NCBI GenBank assembly: GCA_012845835.1
Contig: JABAKD010000014.1
Coordinates: 9,401,701 to 9,465,700 of the forward strand
Length of the DNA stretch: 64,000 nucleotides
Source of the DNA: Undaria pinnatifida
Taxonomy: Eukaryota > Sar > Phaeophyceae > Laminariales > Alariaceae
Direction of reading: 5' to 3'
Positions within the stretch are counted from its first letter, which is position 1, and the number at the start of each line of letters is the position of its first letter. The position numbers were made by a program, and so were the translations under genes. Of this stretch, positions 21,756 to 34,000 are shown piece by piece. Below the pieces are notes generated by a model. That model made no database searches, had not been told where the DNA came from, and saw only the letters and a program-made list of their open reading frames with translations.

Positions 21756-23909
21756 GGATTACCGCGACCATGCTAAGAAGTCTGTGCGTTCGGAAGGAGA
21801 AGCGAGTGGTGATGGCAGCGATGACGACGCCTCCGGGGCTTCGCCCGAAATGTAGTTCAAGATGAGACTGTTGAAGAAACCGCAGGTCAACCGGGGAGAA
21901 TCGTTATTGGTAGTAACACCACATCTGCATTGAAGAACGGGAGTTATCCCGCTGGTTACGCCGGCACCCCTCCCCCCGCCTTCCACTCATGCCTCACACC
22001 CCCACCGCCCAAGACCAAGGACGCCCCTCACCCACCATAATAAAATTCCGACATACATACGTTTCCGCGACACATCCTCAAACCCTGTATATGCCGTCTC
22101 GAAAATGTACGGTGTTTTTATATCGTTTGATGACGGTCCTTCACCTGAAGCTAAAAAAGAAATCTACGACGGGTTCGCCCCCCCTCCCCACGCGCACTGC
22201 ACCCCACTGCCCGATACACAGATCGCCTAACTCACCCCCCCCACACTATGACCCCTACAGATACTGCTGTTGAATCCCTTCCCCCGAAAGCGCACAATCG
22301 CCTCCTCCGCCGTCGTAACGAAGAAGAAACCAAACGGCAACAATACATGTAGTATTTCCCATCCACGGGAGCATATAAAATACAAAAACTAGGACAACAA
22401 TTGCCCCCCCGCGCCCCCCTTCCTTTCGCCAACCCCTTTGTCACATACCAACGACGATTATTTTTAGGGATATGCTCGTGATGTGCCTTCTATATCAAAA
22501 CAGGTAAGTATGGGACCGCCCCTCAAACCAGCCCCTACCTGCTGCACCTTCCCCCCCCCACCCGCAACCCTCTCGCGATCCCCCCCGCAGGTTTTTCGCC
22601 ATATTCCCGCCCCCGCCTCGCCGCCCACGGTACTCCGTCTCGAAAGGGATGCGTGGTCAATGGTCACATGACGAAGGCAAGCAACAAATGAGTACCCCCC
22701 CCCCCCGCTACCCCGTCCCCCTCCTACTCCCAACCCAAACCTCCCCTTCCCCACCGACTCCTACCTCCCCCCCCTCCCGCCCCCACCCCCAATATCCCCA
22801 CCCCCAAATTCACCCCCTCCTCCAACCGCCCCTTCCCTCGCCCCCTACCATCGACGCAAATATCACATCCCACCACAGGTGTGCAAGCGGGGTGTGGTGG
22901 AGAGCGGTGGTTGGGTGGGGTGATGGTGGTGGTGGTAGATGGGGGTGAAGCGGGGGGGGATGGAGGGGGGGGGGAGGGGGGGGGTTGGATTGGCGGGGGG
23001 GGTGTTGGGGGTGGAAGGGGGGGGGCGAAAAAGTCCGCGGGGGGGGCGGGGAGGGATCGCGAGAGGGATGCAAGTGGGGGGGACGATGCAACAGGTAGGG
23101 GCTGGTTCGAGGGGCGGTCCCATAGTTATACTCCGTATGCTCTATTTATAGCATAGAAGGCACATCACGAGCATGTCCACTAAATAATCATTGTTTGTAT
23201 CAATGACATAGGGTTAAAGAAATGGAGGGGGGGCGGCGGGGACGATTAATGTTGTTCTTAAATTTTGATCCTTCCGCAGATGGGCAAAAATATAATTAAT
23301 GTTGCGGTTTGTTTTTTTCTATACAACAGGGGGGGGCGGCGGCTGTGCGTGTTCGGGGGAAGGGATTCAGCAACAGAATATGTGGGGGTCATAGTGAGGG
23401 TGATGGGTTAGGCGACCCGTGTACCGGGCAGTGGGGTGCAGTGTGGGGGGGGGGAGGGGGGGCAAACCCGTCGTAGGTTTCTTGGAATAACACCTACTCT
23501 TCTTGTTACTGCAGGTGAAGGGCCGTCGTCAAATGACGTAGAAACCTCGTATAATTTCGAGACGGAATGAACTCGCAGGGTATGAGGATTTGTCGTAGAA
23601 ACATGTCAGAATTTTATTGCAAGGGGGTCGAGGGGCGTACTTGGTCTGGGGCGGTGGGAGTGTGAGGCAAGCGGGGAAGGCGAGGGGAGGGGGGGTGCCA
23701 GTGTAACCAGCGGGGTTACTCCCGTGCTTCAACACAGATACGTATGGTATTTCTATCAAAAACAATTGTCCTCGTTTTCGGGTCCTTCAACAAGCAGTCT
23801 CACCTCTGACTGAACTTCGGGCGAAGCCCTGAAAGTGTCACCATCGCTGTCATTACCACTCGCTGCTTCTTCCGAACGCACAGACTTCTTGGAATGGTCG
23901 CGGTAATCC
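21756..23909. repeat. Long imperfect inverted repeat, arms about 1.0 kb
   Basis: GGATTACCGCGACC at 21,756 pairs with GGTCGCGGTAATCC at 23,896-23,909. Further pairs are TTCTTCAATGCAGATG region with 23,710-23,730, 22,001-22,090 with 23,575-23,670, 22,170-22,290 with 23,350-23,490, and 22,470-22,600 with 23,055-23,175. All fit one centre near 22,835. The inner arms are C-rich left and G-rich right; the spacer is about 80 bp. Confidence 0.85.
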
Positions 23910-24145
23910 GATATGGCCTCCCCGTACACGAGTTGGACCAAGCCGGGTGATAGGCTTTCGTGCTCTTTGAACTCGGGAAGAGAACAGAACGTCTCTTGCT
24001 GACAGCAACTTGGCGTCAGAGGTGGTATAACACTCCAGATATCTTGTTTCGATCGTGTCAATTTCTGCTCAGCGATGCCGGCGCTGCCCAGGGGTAGACG
24101 ATGGCTGGGTCTTGGCTCGAAACGCTTCAAACGGGTTTGTTGCAC
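23756..24145 (-). CDS. Coding-like ORF spanning an inverted-repeat end, function unknown
   Basis: A 129-codon frame contains LPEFKEHESLSPGLVQL then SDYRDHSKKSVRSEEAAS and an acidic Ser-rich tail. The left arm encodes the matching DYRDHAKKSVRSEGEASG on the plus strand at 21,757, then hits a stop. GTGAGACT after SPEVQSE could be a donor. No family recognised; it may be a real exon captured and copied by the repeat. Confidence 0.3.
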   Translation of the reverse strand: MQQTRLKRFEPRPSHRLPLGSAGIAEQKLTRSKQDIWSVIPPLTPSCCQQETFCSLPEFKEHESLSPGLVQLVYGEAISDYRDHSKKSVRSEEAASGNDSDGDTFRASPEVQSEVRLLVEGPENEDNCF

Positions 24146-24744
24146 GTCGTGGAGCTACAGACAGGCGTCTTCCTGTAAGAACACCGGGCAATTTTTTATG
24201 TACTCGTACCCCGCTCGTTCGGGTGTTGGTGGATACCAGGCTCTCTACATGGCGGTTATTCGACGCTATTACAGGAAGATCCGTTCCTTCCACGGACAGA
24301 CGTGCTGGAGGAGAGTATTAGCAAAACGCGAACCCTTATCTTGTGGACCTTGTATCAGTGCGGAGTAGAGGGGCGTTTGTCTACTCGAGGCCCTTTCGAA
24401 AAAATGCACAAAATGTTTTCAAACTGGGTTGCTTTAAAAATTCACGGGCATTATGGTGCGGGGCATAGGGATAATTTTGCAGTCTTGCAACTTGCAACCT
24501 GCACGAACGCACGAACTGACCCCATTGTCTGCTGTATTGTCCTCGCCCCGTCCTCTCGTACAGCTGTATTCGGTGTGTCTAGACTGTTCTACGATCTCTG
24601 CTGTCCACCGTCTACTGCATTCCACTGTCTACTACCCGTGCTGTGATTGAGCTGCTCGTGCTGGCAGTTGAGCACAGCGATGCCACTTGCCCACGCGCCC
24701 CACGGCATATCCCTTTGCCCCTAAACCTAAACGCCTTCTATTTC
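24146..24744. other. ADA2 upstream region, no gene recognised
   Basis: Short frames on both strands only. This is the promoter-proximal region of ADA2. Confidence 0.4.
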
Positions 24745-24751
24745 TATAAAA
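24745..24751 (+). promoter_or_regulatory. TATA-like box upstream of ADA2
   Basis: TATAAAA lies 117 bp upstream of the chosen ATG in an AT-rich stretch. Position suits a core promoter, but such a short motif also occurs by chance. Confidence 0.3.
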
Positions 24752-24861
24752 CCCCAAGCAGAATAAAAATCAAAACAATCGAAGGAGCTCAAGCTCGCAT
24801 CATTGCCTCCTCCGCCCTCGATGTGCATGGATTTCCGGTTGTGAAAGAGGACAAAATCAAC

Positions 24862-25089
24862 ATGGCTCAAATAAACGGAGGCTCGACGCCCCACCTTGGT
24901 GGAGGATCCCCACCGGAGAACAAACGCTCTCGCGAAAAGTCTGGCGACGTTGATATTGAAGCTCGAGGGCACTCGTGCGGGCTTACCACGACGGAGACAG
25001 AGAACAGGGAAGCGGCAGTCAACATGCTGCCGAACTCAGACCGGACCATGGTCCAATCCTGCGCCGCATGCAACAAGGACGTTACTGGG
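24862..25089 (+). CDS. ADA2: ADA2 exon 1: disordered N-terminus and first half of ZZ finger
   Basis: It encodes 76 residues. After a Gly/Ser/Glu-rich leader it ends in SCAACNKDVTG, the first CxxC zinc pair of the ZZ finger. The donor is GTAAGA in phase 0. The ZZ finger is only completed by joining to 29,113, which makes the intron certain in principle. Confidence 0.85.
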
Positions 25090-28000
25090 GTAAGAGGGTA
25101 GCCACGGACAACTGCTTCTACGTCGTCTAGATCGCCCTTTTGTGGTACGCTCGAGTCGTTGGTATTGCTGCGCGGTTTTTGAAAATATCTTGGTTCAATG
25201 GTTATCTTAATTTTATTGAACCAGCTACGTGCGTTTTGTATCGTTTTTCACCTTTCTGCAGTGCAACAGCAACAGCAACAGCAAACAGCAACAACAGCAC
25301 GGGTATGTGAGCAAAGATCTCTGTACAGCAAGTGTTGGTCCCCTCGTATAGTGCCGGTGTGTGCCAGCCTGAACAATACCGGCAGTATACAAGACACCGG
25401 CACTATTGAGTACCAGGTACAATGGACCGGTCGGTACATGATAGCACTGATACTGGTACTATTGCTGTTAAATCAGGTTGCAGTCGTGACGAGCGATTTC
25501 ACCGGCCTTTACTACTAATATTAACAGCTGGCCTATACACACGCCCTATGCAACTGGTGTAGCTGGTCGCCCCAGAGGTCTAGTCGTTAACCTCGAGCAT
25601 TAATATTGCCAGGTACTAAGGTTGGAGGCAGGGGTTCAAATCTCGGTATGGGGATTTTATGTTGGAGAGCCACCCACTGCGAGGGCGCTCCATAGCGTGG
25701 GTAAGCATGATTGTACGCGAGTCGCTGAAGTATCCTCGCGATAAAAATAAAGGCGTTTGCCGTGGTGGGGAGGGGGGAGAAGAGCCTGTTCAGTGACCCC
25801 GGATCTGAGATACGTCTAGGGAGGGAGAAGAGGAAAAAACAGCTGCGATAGTAGATGGAATGAGCAAAAACGAAGAAAAAAGGGAGACGTCACTTGTAGT
25901 ATGTACCTGGTACGTAGAAGCAGAAAGATATACCGACCGAACCTGGATATCTATTTAGAAGGGGGTACGAGTATATACATCTACACTGGATTCAGAAGAC
26001 ACGCTCCCGGATTTCTTGTGATGCTGTGAGTACCAGCCTACCAAATCCTGTTTCTTACTGGTGTCACTGTACGTGTTCTATGCTCCTGCAATGCTGAATT
26101 CTTCTTGTTGCCCTGTTTCTCTTTTGATGTGCTGTACTGCTGTACCTGGTGTGCGCGGTAGAGGCAAGCAAAGATCTCGTTTGACGGCACTCTTACCCCT
26201 TAACGAACAGCCGTAAAGGGACTCCGTACATCAAAATTAGCACAGCACTGGCTGTCTACCAAACGTGCTGGTATGTGCCAGCCAGCAATACCGGCCCTAT
26301 GGCAGACATTGGCGCTATTTGTGTTTGTCTCTGTTCTCACATTAACTCGCTTTATTAAGTCCGTGGTCACAGGACAGGCTCCAGTCACTCTATTAATAGA
26401 CATGCAGTGTGGAAGAATACCCCCATCATGAGGAAAAAATGACACAAATCAAAAGTGGCACACGTATTAATATATCATAGCTGAAGCAAGTCAGGCATCC
26501 GCCAAAAGTATAAAGATGAGATCAGAAGTCAGCGTACGTACTTGCCAGGCCCATATTGGTACATACGTTTCAAGACTCGCAGCCGAAACCGACTAGACCG
26601 CATGCCACCCAGGACCCAGGAAAGAAACCAAACCAACGTACAAATCCGAGGAGAAAAAAAAAAAAATAGTGCCGGTACTGGTACCAATCAGTACCGATAC
26701 TGGTACTGGTCCAGCAGGTTCCAGTTACGTCTTACGATTTTAACGGCACTATACCGGCAATGGACACTATTCAACCAGCACTATAGAGAGAGATCCCTCT
26801 CTCGCTAGAACCTCGCGCTGGTGTATGCTTGTTTTTGTTTTTTTAAAACTCGTGCTTTCCTCCGTTCGTTCTTTTTGGGAGATTCCGATAGTCGTGCGGG
26901 AGCGGAGGACATGGAAATTCGGGTACGCAAGGGCGAAAGGAAGCCCCTGTTTTTGGCGCCGTCGTAAATCAGAAGCTCCCACATACAATAGGCGTCCACC
27001 AGTACGGCGGCGGTGTGCCAGGGCAATACGACCGCTTCGTTGGGGGAAGCCGCATTTTTCGTTGCAGGTTATGGGTGCGATCCCCAAGTCGTGCCAAGCG
27101 ATTTCGAACGCCTCATGTCGGGGTCCCGCCTGAATCAGACCGCCTTATTGCGGCACCCCTACTGTATTGCGTCTAAGGAGGCGTTTGACGGGCTAATTTA
27201 ACCTAGACAGGTAAACGCCATATGTTGTGCAGGCGGGAGGAAAGAAGTGGGTTGGTTCTCTCGAAAAGGAAGGTCACGTAAGCAAGATTGGCGTAAGGGA
27301 TGTGTCCTATTAATAACTGCCGTGTATGGGGGTGTAGTGTACCATACGCGCACAGCTCGCCGATCCTCGTGTTGCTGTGCGCTCCTCCTAAATAGAGTAG
27401 GCGGATGATGGAAAACGATCGCACGTAGTTCTTGTGTTGTTGGTCTAAATATGTGGCCTCCACAAGGGATAATAGAAGCCACCGTTGGATTCGGAAATAT
27501 CTCGCGGCTGCGGATTTTACGCCGTGCCCCCTCCCCCCCTTGCTACCTCTGCTATCAGGCACGCTATTTCACAGCAGTACATTCTAGATTACAGTATCGT
27601 AGCACCGCCGTACAACATACACAGTGGTATGACTTATTATAGAAAGTTCTTCTAGGTCTTCTATTTGCATGAACACTGCCCCAAAAGCTCCCATTACTAA
27701 TATATACGGTATAGCATGATAGAAACAAATGCTCGAAATTTTGCATTGAACGGCTCGTCGAAGAATAGGGCAATCTTAGTGCGTGGTATATTGAACAAAG
27801 ATGTCGGTTGACGGTCTAGTTTTGACCCGTCAAGGCGTCTTTGGACTTATCATGTGTGTGGAGTTCCTTGACGGCTGTCCGTCAAGGCCGTCAAGGGGCA
27901 AGAGTGCCGTCAACCGACATCTTTGATATTTAACAGTAGGTGCCCCCTTTAAGGAACGCCGCGATAAGAAAAACGGTATGTAAGAGACCTCAAAATAATT

Positions 28001-31000
28001 CGTGCTGTGTTTTCCCACTTTTAAGGAGGTCCTTATTGTGGACGCAACACTCCATAAGGGGCCACAAAGTGGGCCATTGCACATACATGCAAAACGACAT
28101 GCAGATAGGTAAAAAACGAGTTATGAGCTCGTAAAATTTCCAGCTGTGCCAAATTTGGTAGCAACATGGACTCATAAAGGACTTCTCCGCCCCGACGCAC
28201 TTCGTATGGTGCCTTAAATGGGGCAACCTATTGTATTAGTAGTGGCGCTTTTGGGGCTCATTTATTGCTACAAAAGCCTGTGATGGAGAGTGATAAGGAT
28301 AACGGCAATTCAGGGTCAAACCTGGCGTGTACTTTCCCGCTAGAAGTCGGCTTTTGGCGTCACGTACGCCCCCTCCTCCCTCCCCCGCTGCCCGCTGCTC
28401 CACCTAAAAGAGAAATCGGAGGTAAAGGTAAGCGTGTACACATCAATGCTGTGAAGTTTAAGGGTTATATGGCGTCGTCTTATCGCTACGTAACGCGTGC
28501 TGCTGCTGTAAATAAGAAAGGGGTTTTCACTGCACGCTGGGAGGCCTTCTCTTAACGGGGATGGAAAACATGTTTAAAATTACGGCAAAGGGAGTAATTC
28601 ACGCGTGGCGGGCATGTGTTACCCGTAATTACGCATGCCACCGTAACCCTATCACTGCGAAACTGTGGCAATAATTGCCTGTGTTTTGCCGTTGCTGTAA
28701 TTTTGTTCGCGTTCGTGATCCGTTTATGTCGCTGTTGTTCCAGCATTTTGGTTTCGTCGGCTATCCCTCGCCTTTTTCGTTTTTGTCGCTGCCGTTGCCG
28801 TTTTGGTTGAGACGGCTACATCCTTCGCACTTAGCAGGTGCTGGTGTTTGATTTTGATTTGTCTTTTGTTTCGCCTCTCTTCCGCGCTTGCATCTCTCTC
28901 TCTCTCGTTCTGTACCGGTTTTCTCACTTTTTGTCTATTATTATGTTTCTCCGTATCTCTGTCCCCCCCCCCCTCTCCCCCCCCCCCCCTCCTTCTCCGT
29001 ATATGTATCTTGTCTCTCCCTCTCACCCTCCCTCCCCCCCTCTATTGACCCCCCCCCCCCCCCCTCCTCCCCTCGCCGTCCCCCCTCCCCCTCCCCCTCT
29101 GGCCCTCTATAGCTGTGCTACATTCGATGCGAGGAGTGTAGGACAAGCCGGGTCGACCCTCGAGATGTAGACCTCTGCGTAGATTGCTTCTTCAGAGGGA
29201 AGGAAGTGTTCGGGCATAAGAGAACGCACGCGTATCGGGTAATGGACAAACTGCAAACGCCTATCTATACCGGTGAGCGTTGCTTCGTTCACTTAGCAAC
29301 CAGGGGGCGTGCGAACTTCCTATTTAGGCAGTATAGGGGGGTGGAAGGGGGGGGGGGAGAGGGGGGGGGGCGTATCCTTGCTGCTTTGACCATTGACCAC
29401 GCATCGCTTTCGAGACGGGGTAAACCTGCCTACGTAGGCTGTATTGCGTACAACCTGTCTATCTAGGCAGTGTAACCTGCCGATGAAGGCAGTTACCCAT
29501 GTAGGGTTATAGGGAACTGCAAGTCCCTGTCTATAACAGTCAGCGTTGCGCCGTTACTTATCGCAGAGATGCATTGTCAGCGCAGGACGTACAACCAAAC
29601 AAGGGCTGTGATTGGCTTTTCATTGGCGTATATTTGTCGATTGGTCTACACGCTATACAGAGCGTCACACAGCACGGCAATCCCCACATCAGAGAGTTCG
29701 ATTGACAAAGTGGACCCCCCTCCCCAACCTCACTAGTCGTCTGATACTTGTTTGTTGCTGGCCTTCGTCGTTTATTATTGAACACGCATCCACTTTTGAG
29801 GCGAGAAAAAGGGGGGGGGGCACTCATTTCATGCATAGCTGTAGTCGTACGGCTATAGACCCTCGCATTCCCACAATGCCGGGACGGAGCATGTCGGATT
29901 CTCACCGACCGGGCAGACGTCGCGTGAATCAAGCGCGAAGCGCTGTGAGGTGTTCGGTGAGTCGCACGAAGGGTGAGCTGCACTGTACCAAAAACCACTT
30001 GTGAGGCGGGCTTCCGCACCTTGTGTGTACTTTCTTGCGCATCGGATGACGGCCACGAATGCATTTATCTGCTCTCTGGTGTGGCCGTTTCCAGAGACAG
30101 CAATGGGGATACTAGTTTCGGCTACAACAAGGCTCATTTTTTTCAACCATCCGTAAACCTATTTTTGGCCACAATAAAGCTCGCTTTTTTACGTCCGTCG
30201 TTCAACCTGGATTTGGCTGCAATGTGGTAAAAACAAACAAACCGCCGCAAACCTACAGCAGTAGTTTTGGCTACAATAAGAGTCGTTTATTAAAACCATC
30301 GGTAATCTTTTTTTTGGCTACAACAAGGCTCATTTTTAAGCCGTCGGTAACCTAGTTTTGACTACAATCAAGCCCATTTATTTATGCCGTCGGTAAACCT
30401 AGTTTTGGCTACAATAAGGCCACTTTTTTTTCTTAAGCCTTCGGCAAACGTAGTTTTGGCTACAGTAAGTCTCATTTTTTTTTCAGCGTCGGCAAACCTA
30501 GTTTGGGCTACAATAACGCTCGCTCTTTTGTTAGGAACGACCTCTAGTATGAGAACCTTAACAACAGCAATCACGTGATGTACGCGCTTCTCCTTCGCTT
30601 CCTCGCAGAGAACTGGACCGCCGCAGAAGAGCTGTCCCTTGCGGACCACACGAGGAGGCTGGGACTAGGGGCATGGGAAGACATCGCCGACTCGGTGAGG
30701 CAAGCCTCGGAAGTTGTACCTGCATGAAGGGTACTAACAAAAAACTCCGAACCCCCCCCCCCCCCCCCCCCCCCCCTCAATGCACGATACCTATCCTTAA
30801 CAGTACGGTAGCCGTGGGGGGTTATACACTAACTCCCGAGTGTACACGATTCGATCTAGAGTCTACGAGGGAAGAAACAGCTGGAATCTTGTTCGCGATA
30901 TTTGAATGCGCGTGCCGTAGTGGGGAGGGGGAAAAAAGAGCCTGAGTAGCTGCCCGGGATATGAGTTACGCCTAGGGAGGGAGAAAGAAAAAGGAAAAGT

Positions 31001-34000
31001 GCGAAGATAGTAGTAGAAAGGATGAGAAGGGAAGAAATGGAAAAAAAAAAAATACAACATTGCGAGGAGGCATTATTTCCCTTAACCCGCTCAGAAGTCT
31101 CGCCCCCGTCTGGTATGCTTTTTACTTTTCTTCGTTCGTACACAAACGCCCACCCCTGTCGTCTGCTTTTTGTTGTGTTCATCTTCTCTTGATTTGTCGA
31201 GCACCCGCACCCGTCGGTTGGATGTCGGTCTGCTTTTCGTCCACCGTTGTTTCCACCGGTGTTATCGCTGCTGGTATTAGGGATGCGTGGTGCCGCAGAT
31301 TGAGTGCGAACCTATCGGCAGTGCGGCAAGAGGGGACACTTTTTGCCTAGAATATTTTTTGAAGGAAGGGGATCCATAGCCACTTTAGAGCCCCAAAATG
31401 CCTCCCTATGCTAAGTTCAAGTGGATTTGTCAAAAACAAAAAGTTTCCAGTCATGAAGGCGTTGTCAATCTTTTTTTTTGCGACAAAACCTTGTTGTCTA
31501 CCAAGGCCATGTTTCTGTTCATCACAAAAGCACTTTCGGCTCGCTGTACTTGTAGAGTCATCCAACGCCAGGGGTGCAGCATATTCTAAGATTTTTCTCA
31601 GCTTCCAACATGAGGAGCTCACTAAAATTTCACCCAAAGCATGAATTGGAGGGCATTCGATCGCGCAACGCCGAGACCATGCGCCAGTCCTAGAAAAAAA
31701 TGGTACTCGTAATGTTAATTGACTAACCAGTAGTTCCTCGCTCGAGGAGACCAACTGGTCTAACCTTATCAACATTATCAACATTACCCCTAGCGTTACT
31801 ACTGCCGTTACTACTACCGTTACTACTGCCGTTACTACCGTTGCTACCGTTACTACTACCGTTACTGCAGTTACTACTACCGTTACTTCCGTTACTGTTA
31901 CTGCCGTTACTACTATCGTTACTGCCGTTACTAGCGTTGCTACCGTTACTGCTACCGTTACTACCGTTACTACTGCCGTTACTGCCGTTGCTACCGTTAC
32001 TACTACCGTTACTACTACCGTTACTACTACCGTTACTACCGTTACTACCGTTACTTCCGTTACTGATACTGCCGTTACTACTACCGTTACTACTGCCGTT
32101 ACTAGCGTTGCTACCGTTACTACTGCTGTTACTGCTGTTACTGCTGTTACTACTGCCGTTACTACCGTTACTGCCTACCGTTACTACTACCGTTACTACC
32201 GTTGCTACCGTTACTACCGTTACTACTACCGTTACTACTGCCGTTACTACCGCTACTACCGTTACTACCGCCGTTGCTGCCGTTACTACTGCCGTTACTA
32301 CTGTTACGACCGTTACTGCTACCGTTACTACCGTTACTGCCGTTACTACCGTTACTACCGTTACTACCGTTACTGCCGTTACTGCCGTTACTACTGCCGT
32401 TACTACTACCGTTACTACCGTTACTGCCGTTACTGCCGTTACTACCGTTACTACTACCGTCACCACCGATACTACCGTTACTACTACCGTCACTGCCGTT
32501 ACTACTACCGTTACTACCGTTACTACCGTTACTACTACCGTTACTGCCGTTAGTACTACCGTTACTACTACCATTACTACTACCGTTACTGCCGTTACTA
32601 CTACCGTTACTACCGTTACTGCTACCGTTACTACTGCCGTTAGTACTGCCGTTACTACTACCGTAACTACAACCGTTGCTACCGTGGGATAACTCTCTAA
32701 GGCGGTTCTTGGGTGACATATAGACATCCTCTAGCGGTTAGGAGCCTCAGAAAGTACTGGCGCACCTCGACCGTAAGCGTGTGTCGAATGCATCCTCGAA
32801 ATCGGATGCATCCCGTTACGGTACAGTACGGGTCCCCCAGTATGACGGTGCTGTGCCAGAGCACTACGACCGCCTTGTAGGGGGAAGACGCCTTATTTCA
32901 TTCCAGGTTATGAGTGCAGTTCCTCAGTCGTGCCAAGCTATTTCGACCGCCTTATATCGGAATATCGCCTTATTCAGATCGCCTTTTATCGGGATATCGC
33001 CTTATTCAGACCGCCTTATATCGGGATATCGCGTTTTCAAACCGCCTTATATCGGGATATCGCCTTTTCAAACCGCCTTATATCGGGATATCGCCTTATA
33101 TAGACCGCCTTATATCGGAATATCGCCTCTTCATACCGCCTTATATCGGTATATCGCCTTATTCATACCGCCTTATATCGGGATATCGCCTTATTATTAC
33201 CGCCTTATTGGGCGACCCCTACTGTAAGAACAAATGCTCTTAAAGTAGAACCCTTTTAGAAGTGCACACGCACGAGTGTGGGGGCGAACTAATTGAAATT
33301 TGGGGGGGAAATGTGTGCGGGATTAAAATAGTAAAATGTAAGGAAACCCCGGTTTGACTCTGCCCGGCCCACTATCGTCAACTTGATAACCCGTTATTTT
33401 AAGGGCTTCACACATCGTTGTTGTCCTACTTAACCCATGAGCTGACCCCTTCCCCCCCCCCCCCCCGCCGCCGCCGCCGCGCCTGCCCCCGCCCCCGCTG
33501 TCTCTCCCTCTGCCGTCCCCTCGTGCCGGTCGCGTCTACCCACCCACCGCCAACGAACCGAACACACGCACATAACGCAACAAATCACGAAACCAAAACA
33601 TTGAAAATGCACCAACAAAAACCATCTGTCCATGCACAATAATGCACGAATTCGAAAACGAAAAAAAAAAAAAAAAAACACAACACTAAACACAAACCAA
33701 CACAACACAACAATAACAACACCGCACACTCGAAAAAAAAACACGAAAAAAAAAAAAACGCAGAAATTGTTTTTCCGACGCAAGTCTCCCGCGGAGCTGC
33801 ACAGGCGATATCTCGACACGTACTTGTGCCAGTACGGATCGGTACTGCCACCGCATTATCTTAAGCGACGGGAAGATGAAAGTATGGAGAAAGTGCCCAT
33901 CCCACTGACGGACCCCGGCAGCTGCGAAGCCAACCTGCGGGGAATCAAGGTGCGGTGTAGCAAGTAGAACGGCGTTTTGGTTCCGGGGGGAAGGGGAGGG

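Noticed and set aside
31723-32727. A 334-codon minus frame and a 283-codon plus frame rich in Thr/Val or Ser/Asn/Gly
   Set aside because: Produced by the ACCGTTACT array, which lies inside a well-supported ADA2 intron.
32945-33200. Regular 33-bp repeats considered as a CRISPR array
   Set aside because: The spacers are themselves repeats of the same unit, there are no cas genes, and the context is a eukaryotic intron.
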